Shown piece by piece: positions 33,347-45,125 of a stretch of 64,000 nucleotides of DNA. How positions within the stretch are numbered: the stretch's first letter is position 1; every line of letters begins with the position of its first letter. Below the pieces are notes generated by a model, which saw only the letters and a program-made list of their open reading frames with translations, had not been told where the DNA came from and made no database searches. Origin of the DNA: Heterohyrax brucei. Its lineage: Eukaryota; Chordata; Mammalia; Hyracoidea; Procaviidae. Location: assembly GCA_028571685.1 (NCBI GenBank), contig CM053143.1:53685208-53749207 (forward strand), read 5' to 3'. The position numbers were made by a program, and so were the translations under genes.

Positions 33347-33712
33347 CAGAGTTGCTGGTCTGACAGAGACTGGAGACGGGAGAAAGCTGAGAGCATGGCT
33401 CCTGGACACACTTCTAACTCAGAACTGAGATCACTTCTGAGGTTCAACATTCAGCCAAACAGAAGCCCATAAAACAAACAGTAATTCATGTAGCTCTCTA
33501 TGGATACAAAACTAAATGGTCACACCAGCCCAGGGACATGGGTGAGAAGGCAGGAAGGGAGAGAAAAACTGAACATATGGAAATGAGAAGTCTAAGGTCA
33601 AGAAGGAAAGAGGGTAGATGTGTTGCGGAATACACAACCAATGCCACAAAATAATGCATGTGTTGTTTAACGAGAAACTAATTTGCTCTATATCTTCATT
33701 GAAAACACAACT
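33023..33712 (+). mobile_element. L1 LINE, 3' UTR, 5'-truncated
   Basis: Plus-strand 3' UTR of the same L1 group as the minus copy at 57175-58150. The order is GGGTCTTTAAAGCTTGTGAG, GATAGTGCCTGGCTACAGCC, TTGCTCTGACAGGGATCACA, a CA tract, CTGGTCTGACAGAGACTGGA, CACACCAGCCCAGGGACATG and ending ACGAGAAACTAATTTGCTC. No ORF2 remains. The minus ORF 33262-33450 is accidental. Confidence 0.8.
33312..33343. repeat. (CA)n microsatellite inside an L1 3' UTR
   Basis: A pure CA tract of about 32 bp sits where other copies have a short A/C-rich stretch, so it expanded within the element. Confidence 0.95.
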
Positions 33713-33883
33713 TAAAAAATTAATCTAGCATGCTTTATTTTGGTTTTGGTCTTTAGGAGTTTAAAATGTGTAGATATTTTCAATTGGGCCACTAAACAAA
33801 ATTTAAGAAATGTAAACATATTCTCTAAAACTTAAAATTACTTTATTAAGGGTCTCCATATCATATTTATATACATATATGTA

Positions 33884-33924
<41 letters not shown>

Positions 33925-34639
33925 AAACTTTCAGAGAGTTAAACTTTCCAGATGCATGTAATGAAGATTTAGGATAAACCATTATTCATTTTTATGAAAA
34001 CATATGTAAATTAATAGACTGATGTTAATTAAACCAATACTACAGGATAGCCTGTAGGGTTATAGGCATAATTTAAAGCACAGATTAAATTTCCTATAGA
34101 ATTCAATCCCAAACTAGTTGCTATGTTCTCTCTCCCTCCTTCTTTCTCTCCCTCTGTGTCTCCTGTAAGAACAACTGCCCTGTGTTGTAGGTAGTTTGAA
34201 AATTTTGAATTCATATTATTTGGATGCCACAAAGCCTCAGGTGAATTATGTAGGAATGAAAGGGTATTCTCCATTTCACCTCTCATAAGAAATATATAAA
34301 TACTTATTTCAATTAAATATCCTTTCTTAACAGGCACTTAACAAAATAAGATAGCTTGGTCTTGATCTAATGGTATGAAAGCATATGGATATCAGTGAAC
34401 TCTCTCATCTTAGTTTTGTGGTTTCTGGTTGTCTCCTATTAATTCAGTAGCATATGTTATAGTTTTATTTTCTGCAAAGCTTTTGTCTTTCAGTATTAAG
34501 ACACTATTTTTCACACTTGCATTATCCTTGGGAATTTTAATTTTAGCTAAATAGAAAAGTTGTAAACAATGACAGAAAGTCTTATTTGTTTTTATAGGTA
34601 CTTTAATAAGAAATTACACCCCTTAAGCAAAAGCATATA
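33713..34639. other. Unassigned DNA with an (AT)n tract
   Basis: A TA-rich run at about 33866-33920 ends in a pure (TA)n stretch. Elsewhere nothing was recognised. The minus ORF 34029-34337 has no domain. Confidence 0.45.
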
Positions 34640-34705
34640 AAATCTATTGCTGTCTACTTAATTGCAACTCATAGAGACCCTATAGAACTGCCTTATAGTG
34701 TTCTT
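34640..34705 (-). repeat. AfroSINE 3' fragment
   Basis: ATTGCAACTCATAGAGACCC followed by TATAGAACTGCCTTATAGTG is a minus-strand tail and body piece. It adjoins an RTE fragment, so it may be the RTE's own related tail. Confidence 0.6.
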
Positions 34706-34708
34706 GTG

Positions 34709-36045
34709 GACTTGTTCTGATTTTTTTGAATTCCACCTTGAACTTGCAGATTAACAATTGAGGCTACGTTCCATAGTCAGCACTAGCCTTGTTCTGACTG
34801 ATGATATTGAGCTTATCCATCATCTCTGTCCACAGTTATAGCTGATTTGATTCCTGTGTTTTCCATCTCATGAGGTGTATGCATACAGTCACTATTTACA
34901 TTATCAAACATGGTATTTGTAATGAAGAATCATTGGTATCACAAAATTCCATTGCACTGTCCCTGGCAACATTTCTATCACTAGTGATATTTTCCAAGCA
35001 CTGATCCTTTTCTTGGTTTCCAATTTTTTCATTCCAAGAACTAGTGATTATCCATGCATCTTGATAGCGTGTTTGATTAATTTCAGACTGAAGTTGGTAA
35101 CAATCTTTGGTGTTTTCATTTTTTATCTCTAGTGGTTGGTAAGTAAGTGTGAATAATAATGTTGACTGCTCTTCTTTGTATGCATGTAAATATTACTTTA
35201 TCACTGATAGTGTTATACTTCAGGATGGATCTTGAAATAATCTGTAGAAGATGACTATGATGTCATTCCTTTTCAGTTGGTCATTCCCCGTATAGTAGAC
35301 TATATGATAGTCTGATTCATGATGGCTAATACCAGTCCATTTCAGCTCAATAATGCCTAGGATATTGATCTTTATATGTTCCATTTCATTTCTGATAACT
35401 TAGATTTTCCTGGATTCATACTTTGTACATTCCACCTTCTGATTATTAATCACTGTATGTGACTAATTATTGACATTTTGAGTCATGCCCTTTAGCAAAT
35501 GAAGGTCCTGGAAGTTTTACTCTATCCAAATCATTAAAGCCAACTGTATTTTCAGGGGAAACATCGGTATCAAGATTTGGTGGATAAGAGCAACACCTGC
35601 TAAGTGGTTAAGAACAACATCTGCAGAGTGGTTAAGAGCAACATCTGTTAAGCATAAGGCCAGCAGTTTGAATCCATGAGGCACTTCTTGGAAATTCTGT
35701 TGAGGCCATTCTACTCTGTTCTGTAGGGTCACTATGAGTTGAAATCTCCACGATGACATTTTTATTTGTTCTACTTTGAAGAGGCAGCTCTTCCCCGGTT
35801 GCTTTCTGAGGGCCTTCCAACCTGAGGAGATTACCTTCTGGCACTATATGAGACATATTACACTGTTAGTGATAATATTTTCACTGGCCAATTTTTCAGA
35901 AATAGACTTCCAGTTACTTCTTTCTAGTATTTGTTTGTCCAGAAGCCTCCACTGAATTCTGTCCACCATAGGTGACCCTGTTAGCTTTTCAAATACCTGT
36001 GGTACACCTTGCTGCATTATATTGACATGAAAACCATCGCAAAAT
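34709..36045 (-). mobile_element. RTE-clade LINE, endonuclease half
   Basis: Minus-strand copy of the 5' half of RTE. It is collinear with 9240-10373: GTTCTGACTGATGATATTGA against GTTCTGACTGATAATATTGA, CATCTTGATAGCGTGTTTGA against CATCTTGACTTCATGTTTGA, and AATACCAGTCCATTTCAGCT in both. It covers the endonuclease-type domain and the 5' untranslated part (right end, 35780-36045). The reverse-transcriptase half is absent. LINEs normally lose the 5' end, so a later deletion or recombination must have removed the 3' half. An AfroSINE is inserted at 35588-35758. Reading frames are heavily broken. Confidence 0.8.
35588..35758 (+). repeat. AfroSINE inserted in RTE
   Basis: Plus-strand copy with a partly repeated head (CTAAGTGGTTAAGAACAACA, then CAGAGTGGTTAAGAGCAACA) and the tail GGTCACTATGAGTTGAAATC. 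The duplicated A-box region is unusual. Confidence 0.85.
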
Positions 36046-36585
36046 CATGAACTGAAAGATATACGGTGTTATGCATCGCTAAATAAAACTGAAAAGGTAT
36101 ATAATTCTTTCATTCTTCCCAGTATAACATAACTCATTACATATTTAATAGTTCACATTATCTTTTGAGGTTAGATTTAAGCCTGATTTTTCAGCAAATA
36201 TCATAAAAAAACACTACTAGTTTAGAGAGACTGTATCTGCCCTGGTTGAATGGCATTTTGTTCTCCGAGGTCTGTATCAATCTTATATTAGTTGTTCAAT
36301 ATTTTGAATATTATCTTTTATTAGCATAGATCATGGATGTAGCTCATAATCAGTCTTTTGGGATGCTTTAAACTAGAATGTATCCAAATGATATGCCAAA
36401 TAATTATTTAAAGTATGAGAATTATAGGTTATGAAGGATGGGCAGAATGGCTATTACTGACAATTACTTGGTCTAGTCTCATTTTGTTCAATAACAAACA
36501 TTTATGGAATGGTCAGCAAAGGCTGGGAACATGGTTTGTCTGTAGACTAGGTTGAAGCTAAGTCATTCAGTTAATTGCTAATATC

Positions 36586-36588
<3 letters not shown>
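36046..36588. other. Unassigned noncoding DNA
   Basis: No element recognised. Confidence 0.45.
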
Positions 36589-36632
<44 letters not shown>

Positions 36633-36650
36633 ACGCATGCACACACACAC
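36589..36650. repeat. (CA)n microsatellite
   Basis: A pure CA run to about 36630, then ATACGCATG and a short second CA run. It abuts the 3' end of the AfroSINE that follows. Confidence 0.95.
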
Positions 36651-36809
36651 TACCAGTTGCCGTCTAGTCCATTCTAACTCAATGTGATCTTATAAGACAG
36701 AGTAGAACTGCCACAAAGGATCTCCAAGGAACATCTGCTGGACTTGAACTTCCGACTTTGACTTTTTCGTTAGCAGTTGAGCTCTTAACTACTGCACCAC
36801 CAGGACCCT
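36651..36809 (-). repeat. AfroSINE
   Basis: Minus-strand copy: CCAGTTGCCGTCTAGTCCAT, AAGACAGAGTAGAACTGCC and ACTACTGCACCACCAGGACC. The CA tract may have grown from its tail. Confidence 0.9.
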
Positions 36810-37519
36810 CATATCATATATAAAGTATTCATATATAAATTCACTTATGTTTTCCAAAGTTTATCATTTGCATAAGAAATATCATCAATTAGAATGGATT
36901 TAAAAGCATCTTTAAACCTTGATTAAAATCTTTGATATAAATCAAGCAGTTAACAATAGACAACCTACAGAAACAAAAGCTCTTGATGTTGTCATGCAAA
37001 TAAGCTTCCAACAGCTATCCACTAGAGAGCATGTTCCTGAGCCGTAGATTGTTTATTGTCAAAAACTTGACTGGCTAATAAATGCTGGCAATGGCTTGAG
37101 TGCACTGGAATGTGGTGCAGCTGCTGCATTAGTCAGACTTTCCCTTTTCTGAATACTATAATTCCTTCAACATTGCATTAAATATGTTTTCAATATTTAT
37201 CTGGATAAAAATGTGCTGAATGTTGCAACAGTTTAATTCCAACATTTGTCACACGGGGAATCTGGATAAGGCAAAAGGTAATTGCATCTTTATTGTTAAA
37301 ACATAACGCAATTTCTTTCTCTCATACTGTATGCTCAAACACTTAAGTATGAGGTATTGATGGCATTGAATAAGACTTCGTGTTCACTGTGAGGTAAGTT
37401 AATGCCAGTATTAGTGAAGCCAAGCATGAGATCTTAGTGCTTGGCTGAAGTGACTTAACTGACCTCTTGTCATCCACAATGATATAAGTTTGGGCAGACA
37501 CCCATCACTATATATAAAG
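36810..37519. other. Unassigned, repeat-free stretch with possible regulatory motifs
   Basis: No repeat was recognised. An octamer ATGCAAAT lies at 36994-37001, and GGAATGTG and ATTGTT words occur within 300 bp. Such words are common by chance, so this only marks a place to check for conservation. Confidence 0.3.
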
Positions 37520-37719
37520 TTGTTGTTTTTGTTGTTGTGTGCGATGAAGTCGATTCTGATTCACAGCAACTATATATGACAAAATAGAACTGCCCCATAG
37601 GGTTTCCTAAGTTGTGTTATCAACGGGAGCAGATCACTAGGTCTTTTCTCTCAGAGTCGCTGGAGTGTTTGAACTGCTGACTTTTCAGTTAGCGGGGCCG
37701 TGCTTCACCATTTGCAGTG
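37520..37719 (-). repeat. AfroSINE, long variant
   Basis: The tail side is GTTGTTGTGTGCGATGAAG, followed by TCGATTCTGATTCACAGCAA. The extension block has GGAGCAGATCACTAGGTC. The head is degraded near 37710. Confidence 0.85.
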
Positions 37720-38750
37720 TGGCAAAATATAATAAATAGCTTTGGGGCTTGTTATACTTTATGCACTTTAGGCTAGAAACAGAAATCATTTATTACCACA
37801 TGACATAATTTTATTAGATTTCCTGTGTGATTTTCCAACTATCATTAGCTGATCTATTGGATGATACATAAAGGAAGTCATCGAACTTGGAATGAAGATG
37901 TTAGTCTGTAGTCTAAGCTTTATAGCTGAATTTTAGATAAGCCTATTTTCACCTTCACAAACTCTCTTGGATTCAATTTAATTTATAAAATAGCAACACT
38001 GAGTGTGGTGGACTGTATCTCTAAAATATCTTTCAGGTTCATGGTATTGTTATTTAAAAGACTCTCATAATCATAAAACTACTTAAATAAATAATAAAAT
38101 CTTGGTATAAAACTGGTACTACTTAAATTATAATATCTACAGTTTAAGCTAAATAATGTACTTGTAAGAATAAATTTGAAGAACATGTGACAGTGAATCA
38201 GAGAAATTCAGATTACCCATTTTTCCTAGGGTTAGCTCTTTTTGCTGATGTGGGAGGGTGACAGTGATTTAACATGACAATTTCCCAGTTTCAAGGAACA
38301 CCAAAGTTGTTTTTTTTACATTTTTAATTTTCAAAAAACTTGCAGCTCATGATAAGTACAATTTAGAAAGTAATCAAAATCTCTAAGCTTTTTAAACATG
38401 AGTTGATTTATTTGTTTTAGTCTAGATAATTGAGACTCACTGAAACCAATTAAGATTGCAAGTAAATAATTAGTCCTGGATTTTCTGTTACTCATAAAGT
38501 GTCATTTATACTATCTCCTTAAAAGTTTCTTCTCATTAGGCATGGAAGATGGACAACTTGGTCATGATTCCAAGTAGTTATTTGTTGACAATAAATACGT
38601 CTTGTGATTAAAAGCCAGTCTTGAATTAGCCTGTATACATTTAAGGACCAAAGTTTCCTAATGGTTATTATTGAAGGTAGAAAATTTCTGCTACCAAAAT
38701 ATTGCAGTCAACTAGTGTAGTCATTTTGCGACTACCTTACTTAAAACTAT
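37720..38750. other. Unassigned noncoding DNA
   Basis: About 1 kb, AT-rich, with no recognised repeat or ORF above 60 codons. Confidence 0.45.
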
Positions 38751-38898
38751 GGGGATCCCTGGTGGCTCAGTCTTTAGGACATCTGCTGTTGAACTCTGGC
38801 AGTTTAAATGTACCACCTACTCCCTGGAAACCAAACCAGGCAGTTCTACTCTGTCTTACAGGGTTGCTATGACTCAGTGGCAGTGGGTTTTTGGTTTC
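38751..38898 (+). repeat. AfroSINE
   Basis: Plus-strand copy beginning GGGGATCCCTGGTGGCTCAG and ending CTCAGTGGCAGTGGGTTTTT. Both ends are well kept; the middle is slightly shortened. Confidence 0.92.
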
Positions 38899-39279
38899 AT
38901 TTAAAACTTTAGAAAAGCTTTTCAAGTTACAAGTTATTGTACAAACTTTTTAAACGTTTCATTTAGGACCTACTAGGATTCCATTCTCTTCTTTCTCAGG
39001 CTGTATCTTTCAGACTCAATCTTTGGCTAGGTTTTCTGTTCCATTCTAGAATGGAATATATCCTTTTCATTCTTCATTTTCCAATTCTGAACTCACATTG
39101 TATCCTCAGTAACTGTGGAAATCATTTGGAAGCTTATCCATCTTTTATGTGAATCTTAATCTGATTCTCCTAGACGGAATACCTCCACCAATGAACTTAT
39201 AAAAATGTTATGGTTTATTCATGTATGTTTCATAGCTCTTATCACATTTTGACTGGCTATATAATTATATATAGAAGCT
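38899..39279. other. Unassigned noncoding DNA
   Basis: No element recognised. Confidence 0.45.
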
Positions 39280-39477
39280 ATGGATGCCACAAATGGATCA
39301 ATATTAGTTACTTAATGAAAGGCTAATGGTTTGAATTCACCAAGAGATAGCTTGAAAGAGAAGGCCTGACAACCTACTTCTGAAAGATCATAGGTATTGA
39401 AAATCCCGTGGTGTTTAGTTTTACTCTGAAACACATGAAGAAGCCACAAGACAGAACAGACTCAAAGACAACTGATT
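39280..39477 (+). repeat. AfroSINE, long variant, diverged
   Basis: TTTGAATTCACCAAGAGATA, GAAGGCCTGACAACCTACTT and CAGAACAGACTCAAAGACAA follow the long-form order. A G-run (39484-39493) follows. Confidence 0.75.
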
Positions 39478-39539
39478 TTTTTTTGGGGGGGGGGCTTGAT
39501 AATTATACTTATTGTCTCAATACAACATAAGCTTCTTGT

Positions 39540-40115
39540 AATCTGTATGTATATATATTCTAATATAATAGTTTTATTGACAAATGATTCACATGCTGTA
39601 AAATTCACAGTAAGAATACAATTCAGTGTTTTTTAGTATATTCTCAGTTATGCAACCCTCTACAGTCAATTTGAGATAATATTCATTACCTCAAAAATGT
39701 CTGCCTAGTCATTAAAAATCATTCTCATTTACCTTAAAACTCTGATTTCCCTCAATACTTCCAGAACTATGCAAATCACTAATCCATTTTCTGTCTCTCT
39801 ATATTTACAGAGATATTTCATTTGAATAGAATGGACATTTCATATAAATATAACCATATCATATGTAGTCTTTTGTTCTTGAGTTTTTTGTTTTTTTTTT
39901 TTTTTACTTAAAATAAGATCTACAAGATTCATTCAAGTTGCATCATAATTCAGTACTTAAATTTTTGTTACCAAACATTATTCCACATTGGAATGGATAT
40001 TATTCCACAAATAGAACGGATGTAGTATATTCTATGTATATATTCATCAGTTGATAAATAATTTGACTATTTCTACTTGAGTTATTGTAAACACTGCTGC
40101 TATGAACAACATACA
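39540..40115 (-). mobile_element. Old L1M LINE, 3' part
   Basis: The antisense pattern of an ancient L1 3' end is recognisable: TTTTATTGACAAATGATTCA, GCAACCCTCTACAGTCAAT, TTCATTCAAGTTGCATCATA and ACACTGCTGCTATGAACAAC. Strong divergence indicates an old pan-mammalian copy. Confidence 0.7.
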
Positions 40116-40304
40116 AAAGACATTGCACAGGCACCGAATGAAAAAATCTCTCTCTATAGGATCTTTAGATCTTCTCAGCATGCAGTTGCATACATAATCA
40201 TAAAGCTTACAGCTAAGACACTAGAGGAGGAGGATCTGTATCACCTAGACTAAACTATTCAAATATAATGTCAATGGAAAGATCATGCAGACCCTGGAAG
40301 AGAG

Positions 40305-41130
40305 GGAGTAAAATCTACCTTTGGTACCTGAATTTCCCTTCTAGGTCCCATTTGTTGAGTATTTTTATCATGAAAGAGTGTTGGATTTTGTCCACTAATT
40401 ACCCTGTGTCTACTGAGATGATCATTTGGTTTGGGGCCTTTTTCCTTTTCTTTTAATGTAGTGTATTACATTGTTTTTATTTTTATATCTTGTATAAAGT
40501 CTCTGGCTGTCACAAATGGTTAACCAAATGATTGGTAGTTCAAAGCCAGCAAGAGGCACCTTGGGAGAAATGCCTGCCAGAACAGTTCTGAAGATCCCAG
40601 CCATGGAAAACCTTGTGGAGTGCAATTACACTGTGAAAAATAGGGGGTTACCATGAATCGTAATCGGCTCAATAGCAACTGGTTTTCACCCATGGGTAGA
40701 ATCAATATTTGCATTTCTGGAGTAAATCACAGTTAGTCATGCATAATAGTATTTTTTATATGTTGCTGAATTTGGATTGCTAATATTTTGTTAAAGATAC
40801 CGTACATCTATATTTATAACGAATATTGGTGTGATGGTCTATACTGTTCTTTCTTGCAATGTGTTTGTCTGGTTTAGATATCAGGGTAATACTGGCCTTA
40901 GCTTATGAATTGGTAAGTTCTTCTCCTAAATTTTTTGAAGAGTTGCTGGAGGATTGGATTGGTGTTTTTGTTCTTTACCTGTTTGGTAGAATTTTCAGTT
41001 TCCATTGGGATGCCTTAGTTTTTAAAAGATTGATTTTGTGTATATATGATTATTTATTCATAGTTTTTTTTTGTTTGTATTTTGTTTTCTTTAAATATTC
41101 TATTCACTGTTTTCTAAAGTCCATTACTTT
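40305..41130 (-). mobile_element. Old L1M LINE, ORF2 segment
   Basis: Antisense ORF2 sequence of the reverse-transcriptase region: TATTTTTATCATGAAAGAGT, CTACTGAGATGATCATTTGG, TATATGTTGCTGAATTTGGA and TAGATATCAGGGTAATACTG. It probably belongs with 39540-40115, with the intervening ORF2 part lost. The AfroSINE at 40500-40687 splits it. The plus ORFs at 40268-40456 and 40859-41140 read it backwards. Confidence 0.75.
40500..40687 (+). repeat. AfroSINE, long variant, inserted in L1M
   Basis: GGCTGTCACAAATGGTTAAC, AGTTCAAAGCCAGCAAGAGG, AAGATCCCAGCCATGGAAAA and CCATGAATCGTAATCGGCTC. L1 sequence resumes on both sides. Confidence 0.85.
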
Positions 41131-41142
41131 TTTTTATTAGAA

Positions 41143-41637
41143 CCGGACGGTGCCTGGCCACCACCTGTGACAGCTGCTATGGAGCTCACAAAGTTGAGTC
41201 TCACTGGCAGCACAAGAATGAAAAGGGGTGCACCTGAGATCTCCACTACAAGACCACAATTAATGGTCCAGCGGCTTTGGAATTCCCCTGGGAAAATGGC
41301 CCCTGGCCCTGATGCTGCTCTTGCCCATAAATCATTATGAAGATCCACTCTTCAAACATGAATGGATTGGACTTGGTGATGCAGAGAGACCACATATTGG
41401 ATGCACTTTGTGGTTCTATGCATCTATAGGCTATCATCCTGTGGACCTCTGGCTGGAGTAAGGGTTGTGGGTTGAGAGGAGAGGAAAGGAAATTGTTGGG
41501 AAGATGAGACATGTAGGGAGCAGAGAGGAATAGTGTGCTGTCACTGGGCAGGGAGAGCAATGGAAGCGGCATATAGGTGGGCATGTAAATTTATATGGGA
41601 ATGTACATTTTCACTCAATCATAATAAAAAAAAGAAA
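41143..41637 (+). mobile_element. L1 LINE, 3' UTR, 5'-truncated
   Basis: This is the longest of three copies of this 3' UTR type. It begins CCGGACGGTGCCTGGCCACC and runs to GGGAAGATGAGACATGTAGG, AGAGGAATAGTGTGCTGTCA, a GGGAATGTACATTTTCACTC block and an A-rich tail. The linkage with ORF2 seen at 23832-24554 shows it is an L1 tail and not a separate SINE. The minus ORFs 41124-41348 and 41246-41584 are accidental. Confidence 0.8.
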
Positions 41638-41707
41638 AGAAAAAAGAAATCAATTGTTACATTATTATGGTTTCAATGTTTGTGAGTGATGAAACATTTT
41701 CTCTTAC

Positions 41708-43250
41708 TCTTTTCAAGATTTTAAAAAATAGGCAAGTGATATGAACAGGCACTTCACCAAAGAAGACAATGAGCTAGCTAACAGATAACATGAGGAAATG
41801 CTTACCAGCATCAATCACTAGAGAAATACAAATCAAAACTATGGTGAAATACAATCTCACTCCAACAAGGCTGGCATTAATCCAAAAAATATAAAATAGT
41901 AAATACTGGCGAGGCTGTGGAGGAACTGGAACACTTATACACTGCTGGTGGGGAACTTAAAATGCTACAACCATTTTGGAAATTGATTTGGTGCTTTTTT
42001 AAAAAAGTTAGAACTAGAAGTACCATATAATCAAGAAATCCTACTTTTTGGAATGTATCCTTGAGAAGTAAGGGCTGTCATATAAATAGATACATGCACA
42101 TCAACATTATTGCAGCACTATCCACAATAGCAAAAAGATGGGATCAACCTAGGTGCCCACCAATGGATGAGTGGATAAACAAATTATAGTATATTCACAT
42201 AGAGGAATATTATGCAATGATGAAGAACAATGATGAATCAGGGAAATATCTAACAATGTAGGAGAGTATGGAAGGCATTATGCTGAGTGAAATTAGTCAG
42301 TAGCAAAAGGACGACTATTGTGTGAGACCACTATATAAGAACTCAAAAAAAGGTCTGAGTGCAGAAGAAAACATTATTTGATGGTTATGAAGGTAGGGAG
42401 GGAGGAGAATGGTATTCACTAACTAGATAGTTGACAAGAATTGTTTTAGGTGTGGGGAAGGACAAGCTGCAATACAGGAGAAGTTGACAGAACAGGACTG
42501 AAACCAAAAGCCAAGATGTTTTGTGAATATAAACAAACACTTAGAGGGACAGAGTAGCAGGGGCAAAGGTCTGGGATCCGTGGTTTCAGGGGACACCTAG
42601 GTCATTTGGAATAATAAAGTTTATTAAGAAAGGGTTCCACATTCCACTTTGGCGAGTGCTGTCTGGATTATTAAAAGCTAGCCAGTGGCCATCTAAGAAG
42701 CATCAGTTGGTCTCAACCCACCTGGAGCAAAGAAGACTGGAGAGTACCAAGGATATAAGGAAAATATGAATCTAAGAGAGACAGTCACATAAAACAGAGT
42801 TCATCTGCCTGAGACTAGAAGGCTAGATGTTGTCCAGCTACTACCAACAACTGCCTTGACAAGGAGCTCAAAAAAGAGTTCCTGGAATAATGGGAGAAAA
42901 GTAGGTGCAGAATTCAAACTCAATTAAGACCGGACTTGATGATCTGATAGACTGGAGCGTCCAGAAAGATACGGGCTGTGAAGTCTCTGTTAGTCTAGAA
43001 TGGAAACCATTCCCAAAGGCAACTCTTCAAAGACTGGACTAGACTATAAGACATAAAATGGTACTACCAAGAGTGTTCTTCTTGCCATGAGAGATACATG
43101 AGACTAACTGGGCAGCTCTCGTCTGGAGACAATATGAGAAGGCAGAGAGGTACAGGAGCTGGTTGAATGGACATGAGTGTATCCGTAATAATTGCTTTAA
43201 TTTATTGACTGTTAATTTTAAAATTGATGACCTCTCATAGAAGGTTTTTG
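41708..43250 (+). mobile_element. L1 LINE, ORF2 C-terminus and 3' UTR, 5'-truncated
   Basis: Sense-strand ORF2 end: GGCAAGTGATATGAACAGGC, AGAAATACAAATCAAAACTA, CACTATCCACAATAGCAAAA and AATGGATGAGTGGATAAACA. It then continues into a 3' UTR (from about 42350) homologous to that of the minus L1 at 52016: CCGTGGTTTCAGGGGACACC against the complement of GGGACATCAAG-type sequence. No intact frame remains. The catalytic core of ORF2 was not copied. Confidence 0.85.
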
Positions 43251-43874
43251 TTTTACCCCTTTTGTTTATTTTGATGTGACATAATTGTTTTATTGTTTAA
43301 AACTACGTTTTAGACATTATAATGACTGAAATTTGTAGGGAGCAAATGTAGTTTAAATGTGGTCCAAGAAAGAAGAGTATGGATGTTGGCCATTCACTTA
43401 AAAGTTTCTTCACTTGTCTCCAAATTCTACTTCACCCACTTACCTATACAAATATATTCACCCTTTTATGAAGAGGAAAAACACAAATTCTTATCCAGCA
43501 ACTACATCTAGCTTAAAATCTATATTCTTCATTTGTGTATAGTTCTCTGAATAAGATCCAAGTGACATCGTGATCAATGAGTTAAATTAGTAAAAAGACT
43601 ATTATAAAAAAAAAATTTCCAAGGGTCTTGATTTTACCATGAGTGCAAGCTGAAAAGTTATTCTGCCACAGTTTTATTGATAATGAGAGAAGAGACAAGA
43701 CTTCTGGGTCAGAGACAAGGAGCTAATAATGCGGATGGTGCAGCAGGCAATGCGAGCTTTATTTTTAGGCTGGTTTCCCACAACCCCATGGAAGCTGTAG
43801 AGAGTGGAGAAGCTTTATGCTGTCCATGAAGCAGATCTATGTTGTTATAGCTGAGGTACCCTTAATTTAAAACA
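43251..43874. other. Unassigned noncoding DNA
   Basis: GAGACAAGACTTCTGGGTCA near 43690 could belong to a decayed repeat, but no family was identified. Confidence 0.4.
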
Positions 43875-44007
43875 CTTTCATAGTGACCTTGCATGTTTTC
43901 TGAGACTGTAAACATTTATCAGAGGGGACTGCCTCATCTTTCTTCCACAGAGTGGTTGGTAGATTTGAACCAACTGGGTATTTTAACCACCACACCAGCA
44001 GAGCTCC
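43875..44007 (-). repeat. AfroSINE, partial
   Basis: The minus-strand head and middle are visible (GGACTGCCTCATCTTTCTTC, ACCACACCAGCAGAGCTCC). The tail side is eroded. Confidence 0.75.
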
Positions 44008-44744
44008 TTCAGTTGATCATAGAACCATAAAAACAAACAAATAAACAAAAAAATATGTGAAGTTGAAAGTGTCATAAAAATTAAAATGATAAACCCGGAA
44101 ATAGTTGCAATGTGTCATAAATCTATGTTTCTTATAAAGGGAGAAAAAAAAAGTTAGGAAACATTTGGAAAAATGGCTGAAGGAAGTGATTAGAATATTC
44201 AAATTAAAGTAAAATGGCTCTTAAACATTAAAAAATATGTTCCATCTTTTCAATAAAACTAAAACTACAAGGAATTAAAACTTCTGAGCTGCCACAGCAA
44301 CAAAAACTCAAAAGCTTTGTAATATAGTCTTTTCAGGAGTTATTATGCAGTATAAACTTACAATATATTGATGGTATAAGAACAAAATTGAAAAGTCTCT
44401 ATGGAGAACACTTTTGTAGTATCTAACAAAATTTAAGTACATTTTTATTTTGACCCTGTAATTATGCCACTGTTACTTTATTCTACAGATAAATTGTTAT
44501 GTACATGAAATTCTAAGAGAGAGATATTAACCATTCTCAGCTACTAGTGTTGTCAAAAAATTACAAAAAGCTTGAATACCCAATAATGGAATTGGACCAA
44601 AGAAAGATTGCTGTGTCCACGTGTTAGGCTATCATAAGGGCAAAAAATATTAAATAATTTTATATGATCTACTATAAAACAACATCTAGGATATGTTAAA
44701 AAAAACCAGAAAACAAAACCAAAACAAGCAAACAAACAAAACAA
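44008..44744. other. Unassigned AT-rich DNA
   Basis: No element recognised. Small minus ORFs (44017-44202, 44553-44828) are rich in Phe and Tyr from poly-T and A-rich composition and are not genes. Confidence 0.45.
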
Positions 44745-44904
44745 AACTATTGAACCACTGCAGTCTATCTGATTCCAACTCAGAGAGACCCTGTAGGTTA
44801 GAGAAGAACTGCTCCACGGAGTTTCCAAGGACTGCCTGGCAGATTTGAACCGCTGATCTTTTGATCAGCAGCCACAGCACTTAACCACTAGGTAACCAGG
44901 GACA
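44745..44904 (-). repeat. AfroSINE
   Basis: Minus-strand copy with CTATCTGATTCCAACTCAGA, GGAGTTTCCAAGGACTGCCT and AGCACTTAACCACTAGGTAA. Confidence 0.92.
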
Positions 44905-45047
44905 ACAGCAAGGTGTAAATCTGTATACACATGAAAGTAGTTTACATAACAAATAAAAATAACGCATATATAAATACATAATATATAGTTTATCTTTTAA
45001 ATGTATATGTTAAAATACAAATTATTATAAAATCACTCACATGTGTG

Positions 45048-45050
<3 letters not shown>

Positions 45051-45113
<63 letters not shown>
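45051..45113. repeat. (CA)n microsatellite
   Basis: A pure run of about 31 CA units, the longest dinucleotide tract in the window. It creates the poly-His-Thr start of the ORF at 45043-45258. Confidence 0.98.
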
Positions 45114-45118
<5 letters not shown>

Positions 45119-45125
45119 GGAATGA

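Noticed and set aside
41143-41637. Sequence first taken as a separate SINE family because it recurs with a poly(A)-like tail
   Set aside because: At 23832-24554 the same tail is part of a single L1 insertion, so it is an L1 3' UTR.
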